Below are positions 1 to 6,863 of a stretch of DNA of 27,484 nucleotides, one piece after another. A model generated the notes under the pieces. That model worked only from the letters and a program-made list of their open reading frames with translations. It had not been told where the DNA came from and did no database searches. The translations under genes and the position numbers were made by a program. Every line of letters starts with the position of its first letter. Position 1 is the stretch's first letter. Source of the DNA: Gemmatimonadota bacterium. Its GTDB lineage: Bacteria > Gemmatimonadota > Gemmatimonadetes > Gemmatimonadales > GWC2-71-9. The stretch spans positions 1-27,484 of the forward strand of contig QHUE01000076.1 of the NCBI GenBank assembly GCA_003221825.1, in the 5' to 3' direction.

Positions 1-234
1 CGCATACCCCGCGACGTCGCGGCCGTCTTCGTACCGATGGAAGGGAGCGTCGATGTAGGTGCCGGTGTTGGCGAGCAGCTCGATCTTGCCGATCTGAAAG
101 GTCGTGCCGGGTGCGTAGCGGGCGCTCGAGGCTTCACGCGACAACCAATCGCTGACTGTGGGCGACGGCAGACCGCGGTAGGTCACCATGCCGTGCTCGA
201 TCTCGTGGCTCAAGTCGACGAGACGCTCAGCCAT
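1..234 (-). CDS. Cyclase family protein (kynurenine formamidase-like), 3' end outside window
   Basis: Only the first 78 codons are present; the gene leaves the window at base 1. The N-terminus reads MAERLVDLSHEIEHGMVTY, the typical opening of the metal-dependent cyclase/kynurenine formamidase fold. It is followed by NTGTYIDAPFHRYEDG, which occupies the place of the family metal-binding motif HxGTHxDxPxH. Here the first two His are Asn and Tyr, while the Asp and last His are kept, so this is a variant subgroup whose substrate cannot be named. The ATG at 234-232 lies inside the last codons of the upstream tetR gene (8-base overlap), so the two are almost certainly co-transcribed and translationally coupled. 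The family hydrolyses amide or lactone-type bonds; the exact reaction here is unknown. Confidence 0.85.
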   Translation of the reverse strand, partial: MAERLVDLSHEIEHGMVTYRGLPSPTVSDWLSREASSARYAPGTTFQIGKIELLANTGTYIDAPFHRYEDGRDVAGYA

Positions 235-619
235 TGAACACTCGCGCGAGCGCCTTCAGCAGCTGGCCATCAGCCGATGCGCCGTCCGGCGCCTCCGACA
301 ACACTGTTGCCAGCCGACGACGGAGGAGCGGGTCCCGGGTCGCTTGAGCGGCGAACTGCACGGTCAGCGGAATGAACCACGGGGCCTGGCGTGCGCCCGA
401 ACCGGCACGCGCGACCGCGGCGTACTGCTCGAAGAGCGCGAGGAGGAAGGCGCCCTTGGAGGGGAAGTGGCGATAGATCGCGCCCTTCGTAAAACCGGCG
501 GCCAGCGCGACCTCATCCAGCGTCGCGATGTCGAAGCCACGCTCGGCGAACAACTCCAGCCCAGCCGCAACGAGAAGGGACCGGGTTTCGGCCTTGCGCC
601 GCTGATGAATGATTCCCAC
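227..619 (-). CDS. TetR/AcrR-family transcriptional regulator, short C-terminus
   Basis: A 130-residue repressor-like protein. Residues about 10-57 form the TetR DNA-binding domain: an ETRSLLVAAGLELFAERGF helix, then a helix-turn-helix ending in FTKGAIYRHFPSKGAFLLALF. The C-terminal ligand and dimerisation region is only about 70 residues, whereas family members usually total 190-210, so the last helices are missing. The start is GTG at 619, because an in-frame TAG at 628-626 leaves no room upstream. No Shine-Dalgarno site fits, so the transcript may be leaderless. A perfect palindrome sits 3 bases upstream of the start codon, which suggests autoregulation. It overlaps the downstream cyclase gene by 8 bases and probably controls it, and possibly the divergent ferredoxin. 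Confidence 0.85.
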   Translation of the reverse strand: MGIIHQRRKAETRSLLVAAGLELFAERGFDIATLDEVALAAGFTKGAIYRHFPSKGAFLLALFEQYAAVARAGSGARQAPWFIPLTVQFAAQATRDPLLRRRLATVLSEAPDGASADGQLLKALARVFNG

Positions 620-621
620 GG

Positions 622-634
622 GTATCTAGGATAC
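622..634. promoter_or_regulatory. Operator-like palindrome, copy 1 (GTATC-TAG-GATAC)
   Basis: A perfect inverted repeat of 5-base arms around TAG, ending 3 bases from the GTG start of tetR. The same sequence recurs in inverted orientation at 696-708, with 15 bases shared (GGTATCTA, G or C, GATACT). Position next to a TetR-family gene and duplication in the divergent promoter region make it the likely TetR binding site. This is inference. Confidence 0.6.
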
Positions 635-695
635 TTGCGGGGACCTACTGCGCAAGACTCGCAGGCCTAAGCGGGGCTTGCAGCGATACCGATGA

Positions 696-708
696 GTATC
701 GTAGATAC
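696..708. promoter_or_regulatory. Operator-like palindrome, copy 2 (GTATC-GTA-GATAC)
   Basis: The second copy of the palindrome next to tetR. Read on the minus strand it is TGGTATCTACGATACTC, against GGGTATCTAGGATACTT at copy 1. The centres are 74 bases apart, about seven helical turns, so two bound dimers would lie on the same DNA face. An overlapping half-site pair, GATAC at 685-689 and GTATC at 696-700, adds a further dyad. It lies 12 bases upstream of the putative ferredoxin -35 box. Confidence 0.6.
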
Positions 709-719
709 CAAGCAGTCCC

Positions 720-747
720 TTGACTGAGCTAACCGTCAGTCTAGGTT
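720..747 (+). promoter_or_regulatory. Putative ferredoxin promoter overlapped by a dyad
   Basis: TTGACT at 720-725 and TAGGTT at 742-747 are spaced 16 bases apart and resemble a sigma70-type promoter 50 bases upstream of the ferredoxin start. The inverted repeat GACTGA (722-727) / TCAGTC (736-741) covers the -35 box and spacer, as a repressor site would. Both calls come from pattern alone. Confidence 0.4.
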
Positions 748-797
748 TGCGATTCGCCGTCGCCGTCGCATCTCGATTACGCGCTCACGGAGAAGGA

Positions 798-1070
798 ATG
801 CCGTACATCATCGCCGAGCCATGCATCAACGTCAAAGACAGGTCCTGCGTGGACGTGTGCCCGGTGGACTGCATCTACGAAGGGCCGGATATGCTTTACA
901 TCCATCCCGACGAATGCATCGACTGCGGGGCGTGTGAGCCCGAGTGCCCCGTGACGGCGATCTTCCCCGAAGAGGACACTCCGCCGCAGTGGAAGGACTA
1001 CATCGCGAAGAATCGCGATGTCTTCCAGAGCGAGAACCCGCCCGGCAAGCCGCAGCGCAAGGGCTCCTAA
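798..1070 (+). CDS. fdxA: 7Fe ferredoxin ([3Fe-4S][4Fe-4S])
   Basis: A 90-residue cytoplasmic electron carrier. The cysteine pattern is that of Azotobacter FdI-type seven-iron ferredoxins. By that alignment C9, C17 and C50 would bind the 3Fe cluster, C21, C40, C43 and C46 the 4Fe cluster, and C25 would be the free conserved cysteine. Motifs are CVDVCPVDCIYEG and CIDCGACEPECPVTAIF. The start is the ATG at 798, preceded by GGAGAAGGA; an upstream in-frame ATG-less extension to 720 has no family similarity. It is divergent from tetR and convergent with the alpha/beta hydrolase, whose stop lies one base away. The two palindromes and the promoter dyad upstream suggest repressor control. Confidence 0.95.
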   Translation: MPYIIAEPCINVKDRSCVDVCPVDCIYEGPDMLYIHPDECIDCGACEPECPVTAIFPEEDTPPQWKDYIAKNRDVFQSENPPGKPQRKGS

Positions 1071-1071
1071 C

Positions 1072-1818
1072 TCAGAGTTGCGCCAGGAAGGCGTTCACGG
1101 CGTCGTTCACCGCCTGCGGTTGTTCCAGCGGCGACAGGTGACCCGATCCAGGGATGACCGTGAACTGTGCACCCGGAATAGCGCGAGCCATTTCCTGCAT
1201 TCCTTCGGCCGGCGCAATCTGATCGTCGTCGCCCGCAACCACCAGAATCGGAATCCGAATCTGTCCAAGTAAGGGCGTCGAATCGGTGCGGTCTCGGAGC
1301 GCGCGCAGCGTGACGGCCATTCCATACACTGGCTGCCTCTCGATCATTGTTGTCACCTCGCGCACGACCGCCGGTTGACGTTCTAGCGTGACCCGCGCGA
1401 GTAGCTTGGGCACAAGCTCCGCAGCGATCGCCCCCGGGCCCTCGCGTTCGGCTTTTGCGGCCATGGTGTCTCGCCCGCCTTTTGCCTCGGGCGTGTCCGC
1501 AGTCGCTTTCGTGCTGCAGAGAATGGCTGCGCGCACACGCGTCGGGAACGCGCGGAGCAACTCGAACGTGATGTAACCGCCCATCGATTGACTGCACACC
1601 ACTACCTGGTCGACCTGCAGATCGTCGAGCATACCAACAAGACTGGTCGCCTGATCGGCGATCGAGTACGGACCTGCTGTAGCGGGAATATTCACCAGGC
1701 CCGCGCCCCAGAGGTCCGGTACGATGCGCTCCCAGCGCGACAGCGCGGCGATTTGGTGTCGCCACATCGCACTGTCGAACGGGAAACCATGAATGAAGAG
1801 TACCGGCAGATCGATCAT
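1072..1818 (-). CDS. Alpha/beta-fold hydrolase
   Basis: A 248-residue cytoplasmic hydrolase of the alpha/beta superfamily. The oxyanion-hole motif HGFPFDSAMW begins at residue 10. The nucleophile elbow is SQSMGG with Ser78, having Ser in place of the usual first Gly. The acid is in VVAGDDDQIAP and the catalytic His in GSGHLSPLE near the C-terminus, so the triad is complete. The substrate cannot be told from sequence; relatives include carboxylesterases and 3-oxoadipate enol-lactonases. The start codon ATG at 1818-1816 overlaps the stop of the upstream PLP enzyme gene by 4 bases (ATGA), giving a two-gene operon. Confidence 0.9.
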   Translation of the reverse strand: MIDLPVLFIHGFPFDSAMWRHQIAALSRWERIVPDLWGAGLVNIPATAGPYSIADQATSLVGMLDDLQVDQVVVCSQSMGGYITFELLRAFPTRVRAAILCSTKATADTPEAKGGRDTMAAKAEREGPGAIAAELVPKLLARVTLERQPAVVREVTTMIERQPVYGMAVTLRALRDRTDSTPLLGQIRIPILVVAGDDDQIAPAEGMQEMARAIPGAQFTVIPGSGHLSPLEQPQAVNDAVNAFLAQL

Positions 1819-2765
1819 GGCCAGGCGAAGGTATGCCAGAATACGACTCGTTGAACGTTCACGTCGGCACGTTGCAAAAAGCCGAAGGCCTTTGCACCAT
1901 ACGTCGGATCGAGACGCACGGCGTACTCTGCTGCGAGCGCGCGGGCCCGCTCGCCCTCTCGCGTGGGATGGCCATAACCCTTCCCCATTGCATCAACCAC
2001 CCGCACGCGAATCGCCGATCGCGGAACGTTGAACTCGATCCCGGTCTGACGGATGAGCGCGGCGGTTTTGCGAGCGAGGCGCAACGTTCGCCACCGATTG
2101 GCGACGACAGGTGGAGCCACGCGCGCGGCAACAAGGTCGGTGGACCAACCGAGCCACGCGACGCCCAACGCGATGCCCGCTGCCGTGCCGCCGGTGCCGA
2201 GCGGCACGACGATGGTGTCGGGTGGCGCGTCGAGCTGCGTGCCGAGCTCAAGCGTCGCAAGCAAATGCCCGAGCACCGCGCGCGGATCCGCGCCGCCTCC
2301 CGGAATCCACCGCGGCGGTCCGCTGCCGAGGCGACGGGCGGCGCGCCACGCGCGCAGCACTGCCCAGGGCAAGGTCACCATTGCGCATGCGCGGACGACC
2401 AGGTCGGCGGCGCGGTCGGTCGCGGCGGCGATCGCGCGACTCGTCTCTGTCTCCGGTTGCGGAAACGTCGCCACTGCGGTGCGGTGCCCCTGCGCGGCCG
2501 CGGACCGCGCCGTCGCCAGGCAGTGGCTGGACCCGGTGCCGCCGATCGTCACGAACACCGACTTGGGCGGCGCTCCAGCAAACAGGAATTCGAGTCCCCG
2601 AATCTTGTTGCCTCCGGCCAAGTCTTCCCGCTTGAGCCAGAGCATCGACAATCCCAACGCGCGGGCGAGGGCCGGCTGCGCCTCGAGCGGCGTCGGCCAC
2701 GCGCCCAGACTGCACGGCGTGAAGGCGGTGCGTATCTTTGTGGCCAACACTGCGGAGCGATCCAT
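1815..2765 (-). CDS. PLP-dependent D-cysteine desulfhydrase / ACC deaminase family enzyme
   Basis: About 316 residues of the tryptophan-synthase-beta PLP fold. The N-terminal WPTPLE motif is followed by LWLKREDLAGGNKIRGLEF, where the Lys in GGNK (residue 54 from this start) should bind PLP. IGGTGSSHCLATA binds substrate or phosphate, and a glycine-rich VPLGTGGTAAG loop cradles the cofactor phosphate. The family removes sulfide or ammonia from D-cysteine, ACC and similar amino acids; which applies here is open. The start is uncertain: a GTG at 2777 adds four residues, while the ATG at 2765 has GGTGG eight bases upstream. The chosen ATG overlaps the ATG of the divergent small gene. It is followed by the alpha/beta hydrolase in a 4-base overlap. 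Confidence 0.88.
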   Translation of the reverse strand: MDRSAVLATKIRTAFTPCSLGAWPTPLEAQPALARALGLSMLWLKREDLAGGNKIRGLEFLFAGAPPKSVFVTIGGTGSSHCLATARSAAAQGHRTAVATFPQPETETSRAIAAATDRAADLVVRACAMVTLPWAVLRAWRAARRLGSGPPRWIPGGGADPRAVLGHLLATLELGTQLDAPPDTIVVPLGTGGTAAGIALGVAWLGWSTDLVAARVAPPVVANRWRTLRLARKTAALIRQTGIEFNVPRSAIRVRVVDAMGKGYGHPTREGERARALAAEYAVRLDPTYGAKAFGFLQRADVNVQRVVFWHTFAWP

Positions 2766-2934
2766 GCAAGTAACCACCGATTACATCCGTCATGCGGCGC
2801 GAGCCGCCCGCAAATGCGCGGGCGATCCGCTGGGCGGAGCCCCTCAGGCTCCCGATCCGGAATTCTACAAGACGTTGGCCAAGGCGCTGGAGCAAATCGC
2901 GGCCGGGATGGAGGCGCTAGGGAAGCAGGAGTGA
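2764..2934 (+). CDS. Small protein of unknown function upstream of RNase D
   Basis: A 56-residue ORF starting MQVTTDYIRHAARAARKCAG and ending in a helical, charged tail (LAKALEQIAAGMEALGKQE). No known family is recognised; there is no signal peptide or membrane segment. Support for its reality is GGAG six bases before the ATG and a stop codon that overlaps the GTG start of RNase D (GTGA at 2931-2934), as in translational coupling. The C-terminal half looks amphipathic and could mediate a protein contact. Its ATG overlaps the minus-strand ATG of the PLP enzyme. Confidence 0.6.
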   Translation: MQVTTDYIRHAARAARKCAGDPLGGAPQAPDPEFYKTLAKALEQIAAGMEALGKQE

Positions 2935-3865
2935 GCGCTCCGTTGTACGTCGACACCGGTCCCGAGCTGGCGGCGTTCATCACCGCCGTGCGGCGGGAGT
3001 CTCGCGTCGGCGTCGATACCGAAGCAGCGAGCTTTCATCGCTACCGCGACCGCATCTACCTCCTGCAGGTCTCGAGTCCTTCGCAGACGGCGCTGATCGA
3101 TCCCGTGGCCATCGCCAAGCCCGACCTGGGCCCCGTGGGCGCCATGCTGGCGGATCCGCAGCTCGAAAAGACGTTCCATGACGCGGATTACGATCTCCGC
3201 GTCCTCGATCGCGATTACGGCTTTCGGGCGGTCCGCTTGTTCGACACGCGCATCGCGGCGCAGCTGGCGGGCGAGCCGGCGATCGGACTGGCAGCCCTGC
3301 TCGAGAAACACGTTGGCGTGAAGCTGGATAAGGAGCACCAAAAGGCGGACTGGTCGATCCGGCCACTGACGCCTCCCATGCTCGCGTATGCCGCCGCCGA
3401 CACCCGGTACCTCCTCGCCCTGCGCGACGCGCTCGAACAGCGGCTCACGGCGCTGGAGCGGCTCACCTGGGCCGTCGAGGAGTTCAAGCAGCTCGAGTCG
3501 CTGCGCTGGACCGGCGTCGCAGCCGGTTCGGATGACGACGGTTATCTGAGGCTAAAAGGCGCGAAAGGACTCGCCCCGCGTAGTCTCGCGGCGTTGCGAC
3601 TGCTGCATCGCTGGCGAGATACTGTCGCTGCGCGAGAGGACAAGGCGCCTTTCCGAATCATCGGCAATGACTCGCTGATTGCGGTCAGTCGTGCGCTGCC
3701 CGCGGCGCGCCCCGATCTCGGGCGCATCAGTTGTGCGGCAGGACGACGCTGGAAGCGGTGGTCCGCGCTCGGCCGACGAACCGCGCGGCACTCGAACAGG
3801 TCGGGGAAGTGCGGCGCTGGCAGATCGAGGTGCTGGGCGACGCGCTACTCGAAGCGCTGCGCTAG
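2931..3865 (+). CDS. rnd: Ribonuclease D-like 3'-5' exonuclease, frameshift in C-terminal region
   Basis: A DEDD-family exoribonuclease for RNA 3'-end trimming. The exonuclease domain is complete: Exo I VGVDTE (D29, E31), Exo II FHDADYDL and Exo III YAAADTRYLL. An HRDC-like region follows with KAPFRIIGNDSLIAVSRALP. The frame breaks near 3726-3735. Reading on in the original frame gives an unrelated Arg/Ser-rich tail to 3992. The frame starting at 3731 gives LCGRTTLEAV... and NRAALEQVGEVRRWQIEVLG, a typical RNase D C-terminus stopping at 3865. A one-base deletion explains this. The 3865 stop also fits the neighbour, since the two TAG stops overlap at the CTAG of 3862-3865. The start is GTG 2931, coupled to the small gene upstream. 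Confidence 0.85.
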
Positions 3866-4176
3866 AACCCCATCATCGCCCGGATCTTCGGGTCGATCCG
3901 CTCCGGCGTCCAGTACGGCTCCCACACGATCTCGATGTCCACGTCCTTCACACCCTCGATGGCGCGGACGACCTTGTAGATGTCGTTCGTGATCATCGGC
4001 CCCGCCGGACAACCGGGTGAGGTCAACGTCATGTTGATGCGCACCAGCCCCGCCCCACCGTCGACGTCGACGTCATAGACCAGGCCGAGATCGACGATGT
4101 TCATGTCGAGCTCGGGATCCTTCACCTGGCGGAGCGCCTGGCGGATCGTCTCAGCACTGAGGACTGCAGTCGTCAC
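3862..4176 (-). CDS. MIP18/DUF59 family iron-sulfur assembly protein (SufT/PaaD-like)
   Basis: A 104-residue cytoplasmic protein of the DUF59 fold, involved in Fe-S cluster maturation. It shows the family opening IRQALRQVKDPELDMNIVDLGLVY and the conserved cysteine in TSPGCPAGPMI, and ends ERIDPKIRAMMGF. It is a single-domain protein without fused SufT or ATPase modules. The start is GTG 4176, with AGGAGA about ten bases upstream. It converges on RNase D, with overlapping stop codons. Its nearest co-directional neighbour is the DCC-family thiol oxidoreductase 24 bases upstream. The iron-sulfur role is family knowledge; the client protein is unknown. Confidence 0.9.
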   Translation of the reverse strand: MTTAVLSAETIRQALRQVKDPELDMNIVDLGLVYDVDVDGGAGLVRINMTLTSPGCPAGPMITNDIYKVVRAIEGVKDVDIEIVWEPYWTPERIDPKIRAMMGF

Positions 4177-4200
4177 GGATAGTGTCTCCTACGTGCGAAC

Positions 4201-4578
4201 CTAGCGACCTGGAATACCCCGCACCAGACAGTGCCGCCGCGCCGCGATCTGGGCGTAGATCCGGCGGGCGACCGGCAGCACACCCGGAATCGCAAACAGC
4301 GGCGCCAACCAGCGCTTTCCGGGAAGAAGTCGAAGCAGCTCCGGGATCGCATCGGCCCCGGCATACACGCGGCCGTCCGGTAACACCAGATGCATGGCGG
4401 CGGCGAGCGCCGGAAGCGCGATCCCACGGCCGTGGCGTGCTACGCCGGCCGCGTCCTGAAACGGGATATAGTGGAGGACATGTTCCCGGTCCCAGCGTCG
4501 CAACAGCGCGACCGACTGCTGACAGATGCCGCACTCGCCGTCATAGATCAGCGTCGGATCGGTGGGATTAGCGGCCAA
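4201..4578 (-). CDS. DCC-family thiol-disulfide oxidoreductase (DUF393)
   Basis: A 125-residue protein with the family signature DGECGIC (DxxCxxC) near residues 14-20. The fold is thioredoxin-like and ends with the usual basic helix region (RRIYAQIAARRHCLV). The family is thought to carry out disulfide exchange; partners are unknown. The start is TTG at 4578, because no ATG or GTG fits upstream of the DxxCxxC motif. This gives an 11-base overlap with the end of the preceding beta-lactamase-fold gene, consistent with one leftward operon. Confidence 0.88.
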   Translation of the reverse strand: MAANPTDPTLIYDGECGICQQSVALLRRWDREHVLHYIPFQDAAGVARHGRGIALPALAAAMHLVLPDGRVYAGADAIPELLRLLPGKRWLAPLFAIPGVLPVARRIYAQIAARRHCLVRGIPGR

Positions 4579-5782
4579 GGGCGTCGACAGCGCGCGCCGC
4601 GGCGTCGGCCACGCACCCGCGAACTTCCTTCAGCTTGGTAAACGAGCCGCGCACCCTGGGGTCGTAGGCGCGATTCGTGAGCAACAGAACAAACAGGTCA
4701 CGGTCGGGATCGATCCACAGCGACGTCCCGGTCCAGCCGGTGTGTCCATAGCTGTGTGGACCGAACAGCGTGCCGGCACTGGAGGTCTCCTCGCCGGTCG
4801 GCAGCGCCTCCCACCCGAGCGTGCGGGCGCTCACGCCGCGGCGCGCCGGTACCGCGATCTGGGTGAACTGGTGGACCGTTTCCTTCTTCACTATCCGCGG
4901 ATGATCCGGCAGTGTGCCTTCATTCAGCATGAACTGCGCGAAGCGGGCCAGCCCACGTGCCGTGGCGAAGACACCGGCGTTGCCCGAGACGCCGCCGAGC
5001 TTCCCGGCACTGGGGTCGTTGACGACCCCTGCAATCGGGTGCCCGCGCCACAGGTTCGTCGGAGCGATCCTCGGTTCCAGGCGCTTCAGTGGCCGGAACA
5101 GCATCTGCTGATCGAGGCCGAGCGGCGCGTAGACGGCGCGGGTCACGTAGGCATCAAGGGTTTGCCCGCTCACGTGCCGGACGATCTCGCCCAACAGAAT
5201 CGCATTGAGATCGGAGTACACCATGCGAGTGCCGGGCGCGACGACTGGCACGGTAGTCAGCACCATGCGCAATGCAGCCGCGCTATCCGGTGCCTCGCGT
5301 AACGGCAGTGTAGCCCGCAGACCCGACGTGTGGGTCAGGAGGTGCCGCACCGTGATGCTCGACGTACCGGGACTATTGAACTCGGGCAGGTAGCGAACCA
5401 CCGGACTATCGAGGGCGACCTTCCCCTGCTCGACGAGCAACATGAGCGCGGGTGTCGTTGCGACGACCTTCGTCAGTGAAGCGACATCCCAGAACGTGCT
5501 GTCGACGCTCACGGCGGGACTCTTCGCACTCCACGTCAGGCGGCCGTACCCCTTTGCGAACAGAATCGTGTCGTGCCGGCCGACAGCGAGGACCGCGCCG
5601 GGGTAGATGCCGGATCGTATTCCGCCGAGTACGACTGGATCGAAGATCGAGTCCAGCGGGATGCGGGATGCGAGATGCGGGATACGTCGGATCTGGACGC
5701 ATCCCGCATCGCGTTTCCCGTATCCCGCGTACGGCCACGACACCAGACATAGAAGCAGCGACAACAGTTCGTTTACGACCAA
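4568..5782 (-). CDS. Serine hydrolase of the beta-lactamase/class C PBP fold, exported
   Basis: About 404 residues. A hydrophobic stretch (LLSLLLCLVSWPYA) just after the start looks like a signal peptide. Catalytic motifs of the class C beta-lactamase/esterase family follow: SLTK (SxxK; Ser about residue 102), YSDLN (YxN-like) and GHTGWTGT near the C-terminus (HTG in place of KTG). The family includes esterases, D-aminopeptidases and carboxypeptidases, and resistance is not implied. The start is taken as TTG 5782, overlapping the stop of the radical SAM gene. The open frame extends to 5884 but would then overlap that gene by 112 bases. A palindromic repeat lies in frame between the signal peptide and the catalytic domain. 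Confidence 0.85.
   Translation of the reverse strand: MVVNELLSLLLCLVSWPYAGYGKRDAGCVQIRRIPHLASRIPLDSIFDPVVLGGIRSGIYPGAVLAVGRHDTILFAKGYGRLTWSAKSPAVSVDSTFWDVASLTKVVATTPALMLLVEQGKVALDSPVVRYLPEFNSPGTSSITVRHLLTHTSGLRATLPLREAPDSAAALRMVLTTVPVVAPGTRMVYSDLNAILLGEIVRHVSGQTLDAYVTRAVYAPLGLDQQMLFRPLKRLEPRIAPTNLWRGHPIAGVVNDPSAGKLGGVSGNAGVFATARGLARFAQFMLNEGTLPDHPRIVKKETVHQFTQIAVPARRGVSARTLGWEALPTGEETSSAGTLFGPHSYGHTGWTGTSLWIDPDRDLFVLLLTNRAYDPRVRGSFTKLKEVRGCVADAAARAVDALGR
5656..5732. repeat. Imperfect palindromic repeat built on GATGCGGGAT units
   Basis: The left arm, 5656-5686, is made of repeated GCGGGATGC units. The right arm, 5699-5732, is close to its reverse complement, and a 12-base loop (5687-5698) separates them. 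Aligned over about 28 bases the arms match at all but a few positions, including the shared block GATGCGGGAT. It lies inside the hydrolase gene, keeps the frame, and encodes a low-complexity linker after the signal peptide. The form suggests an interspersed palindromic element. Confidence 0.65.
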
Positions 5783-6789
5783 ATGCCCGGGATCCGCCGG
5801 CTGCAGGAGGGACAGCGCCCATCGGCTCCGACGCGCTGTTGCTTGATGACGTAGCCGTAGCGCTCGATCAGCAGGTCGCCGCAATCGGGGCAGTAGGTGT
5901 GCTCCCAGCGGCCGACGCGCCCGGGGAGATTGCCGGCGTACACGAACCGCAACCCCGCCCGCGCGCCGATTTCGCAGGCCTGCAGCAACGTCGCGGCCGG
6001 CGTGTTGGCCGGGTCCGTCATCTTGTAATCCTTGTGGAACGCGGTCACGTGCCAGGGGATCTCCGGCGACACCGATGCAATCAACTCGGCCGCGCGCGTC
6101 AGCTGCGCGTCATCGTCGTTGAAGCCGGGCACGATCAAGGTGACGATCTCGAGCCAGAAGCCTCGCTCGTGCACCATGCGGATCGCGTCGACGACGTGTT
6201 GCAGCACGCCGCCCAGCTCGCGATAGCGCCTGTCGTCCATCGCCTTGAGATCGATCTTGTAGCAGTCCGTCCAGGGCCGGATGTAGTCGAGGACTTCGGG
6301 GGTCGCGTTGCCGTTCGAGATGAACGCCGTCTTCAGCCCGGCGGGCCGCGCGGCCTTGAAAACGTCGACTGCCCACTCGGCGGTGATCAGCGGCTCGTTG
6401 TACGATGAGCCCACCATGCGGGCGCCCTGCTGCCGGGCCAGGGCGACCAACGCGGCGGGGGTCACGTCGCTGGGCATCACGCCGGCCGAGTCATCGCGCA
6501 GCGCCTGTGATGTGAGCCAGTTCTGGCAATACCCGCAATGGAAGTCGCAGCCGAGCATGCCGAACGTCAGCGTGTCACTGCCGGGGAGGCAGTGAAAGAA
6601 CGGCTTCTTCTCGGTAGGATCGCACTGCAGCGCCGCGACGTACCCGGCGGGCGTGAAGAGCGTCCCGTCCTTATTGAATCGGACTTTGCAGATGCCGCGC
6701 CGGCCGGGCTTCACGAGGCAGCGGTGCCCGCATGCAAAGCAGCGGACGGCGCCTGCGTCGAGTTTTTCGATCAGCTCCGCTTCCCGCAC
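5773..6789 (-). CDS. amrS: AmmeMemoRadiSam system radical SAM enzyme
   Basis: A 338-residue radical SAM protein. The N-terminal cysteine knuckle (C17, C20, C24, C34 in the region RCFACGHRC...GICKV) and the segment YVAALQCDPTEKKPFFHCLPG are hallmarks of AmrS. The 4Fe-4S binding motif is CDFHCGYCQNW (C81, C85, C88, CX3CX2C). The C-terminus carries a further zinc-ribbon-like pair, CPDCG...CPSC. The physiological substrate of the family is not established. The usual partners AmrA and AmrB (Memo) are not in this window. The start is GTG 6789; the open frame continues upstream about 17 codons without an ATG, so a somewhat longer N-terminus is possible. Confidence 0.92.
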   Translation of the reverse strand: MREAELIEKLDAGAVRCFACGHRCLVKPGRRGICKVRFNKDGTLFTPAGYVAALQCDPTEKKPFFHCLPGSDTLTFGMLGCDFHCGYCQNWLTSQALRDDSAGVMPSDVTPAALVALARQQGARMVGSSYNEPLITAEWAVDVFKAARPAGLKTAFISNGNATPEVLDYIRPWTDCYKIDLKAMDDRRYRELGGVLQHVVDAIRMVHERGFWLEIVTLIVPGFNDDDAQLTRAAELIASVSPEIPWHVTAFHKDYKMTDPANTPAATLLQACEIGARAGLRFVYAGNLPGRVGRWEHTYCPDCGDLLIERYGYVIKQQRVGADGRCPSCSRRIPGIWS

Positions 6790-6863
6790 ACGCGTATCGA
6801 GGACCTGCGCCAGCGATGCCGGAGGAGCAACGTGCTGCAGAAATGAGGTGATGCTGCGTGGGC

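Noticed and set aside
720..797. N-terminal extension of the ferredoxin frame
   Set aside because: The family starts at MPYII, a good ribosome site precedes ATG 798, and the putative promoter lies within the extension.
1833..2930. Long plus-strand open frame preceding RNase D
   Set aside because: It is antisense to the PLP enzyme; only the part after GTG 2931 resembles a protein family.
3866..3992. Arg/Ser-rich C-terminal tail of RNase D in the original frame
   Set aside because: It is antisense to the MIP18-like gene and replaced by a family-like C-terminus in the shifted frame.
5783..5884. Longer N-terminus of the serine hydrolase
   Set aside because: It would overlap the conserved zinc-ribbon end of amrS and hide the signal peptide; the TTG at 5782 fits better.
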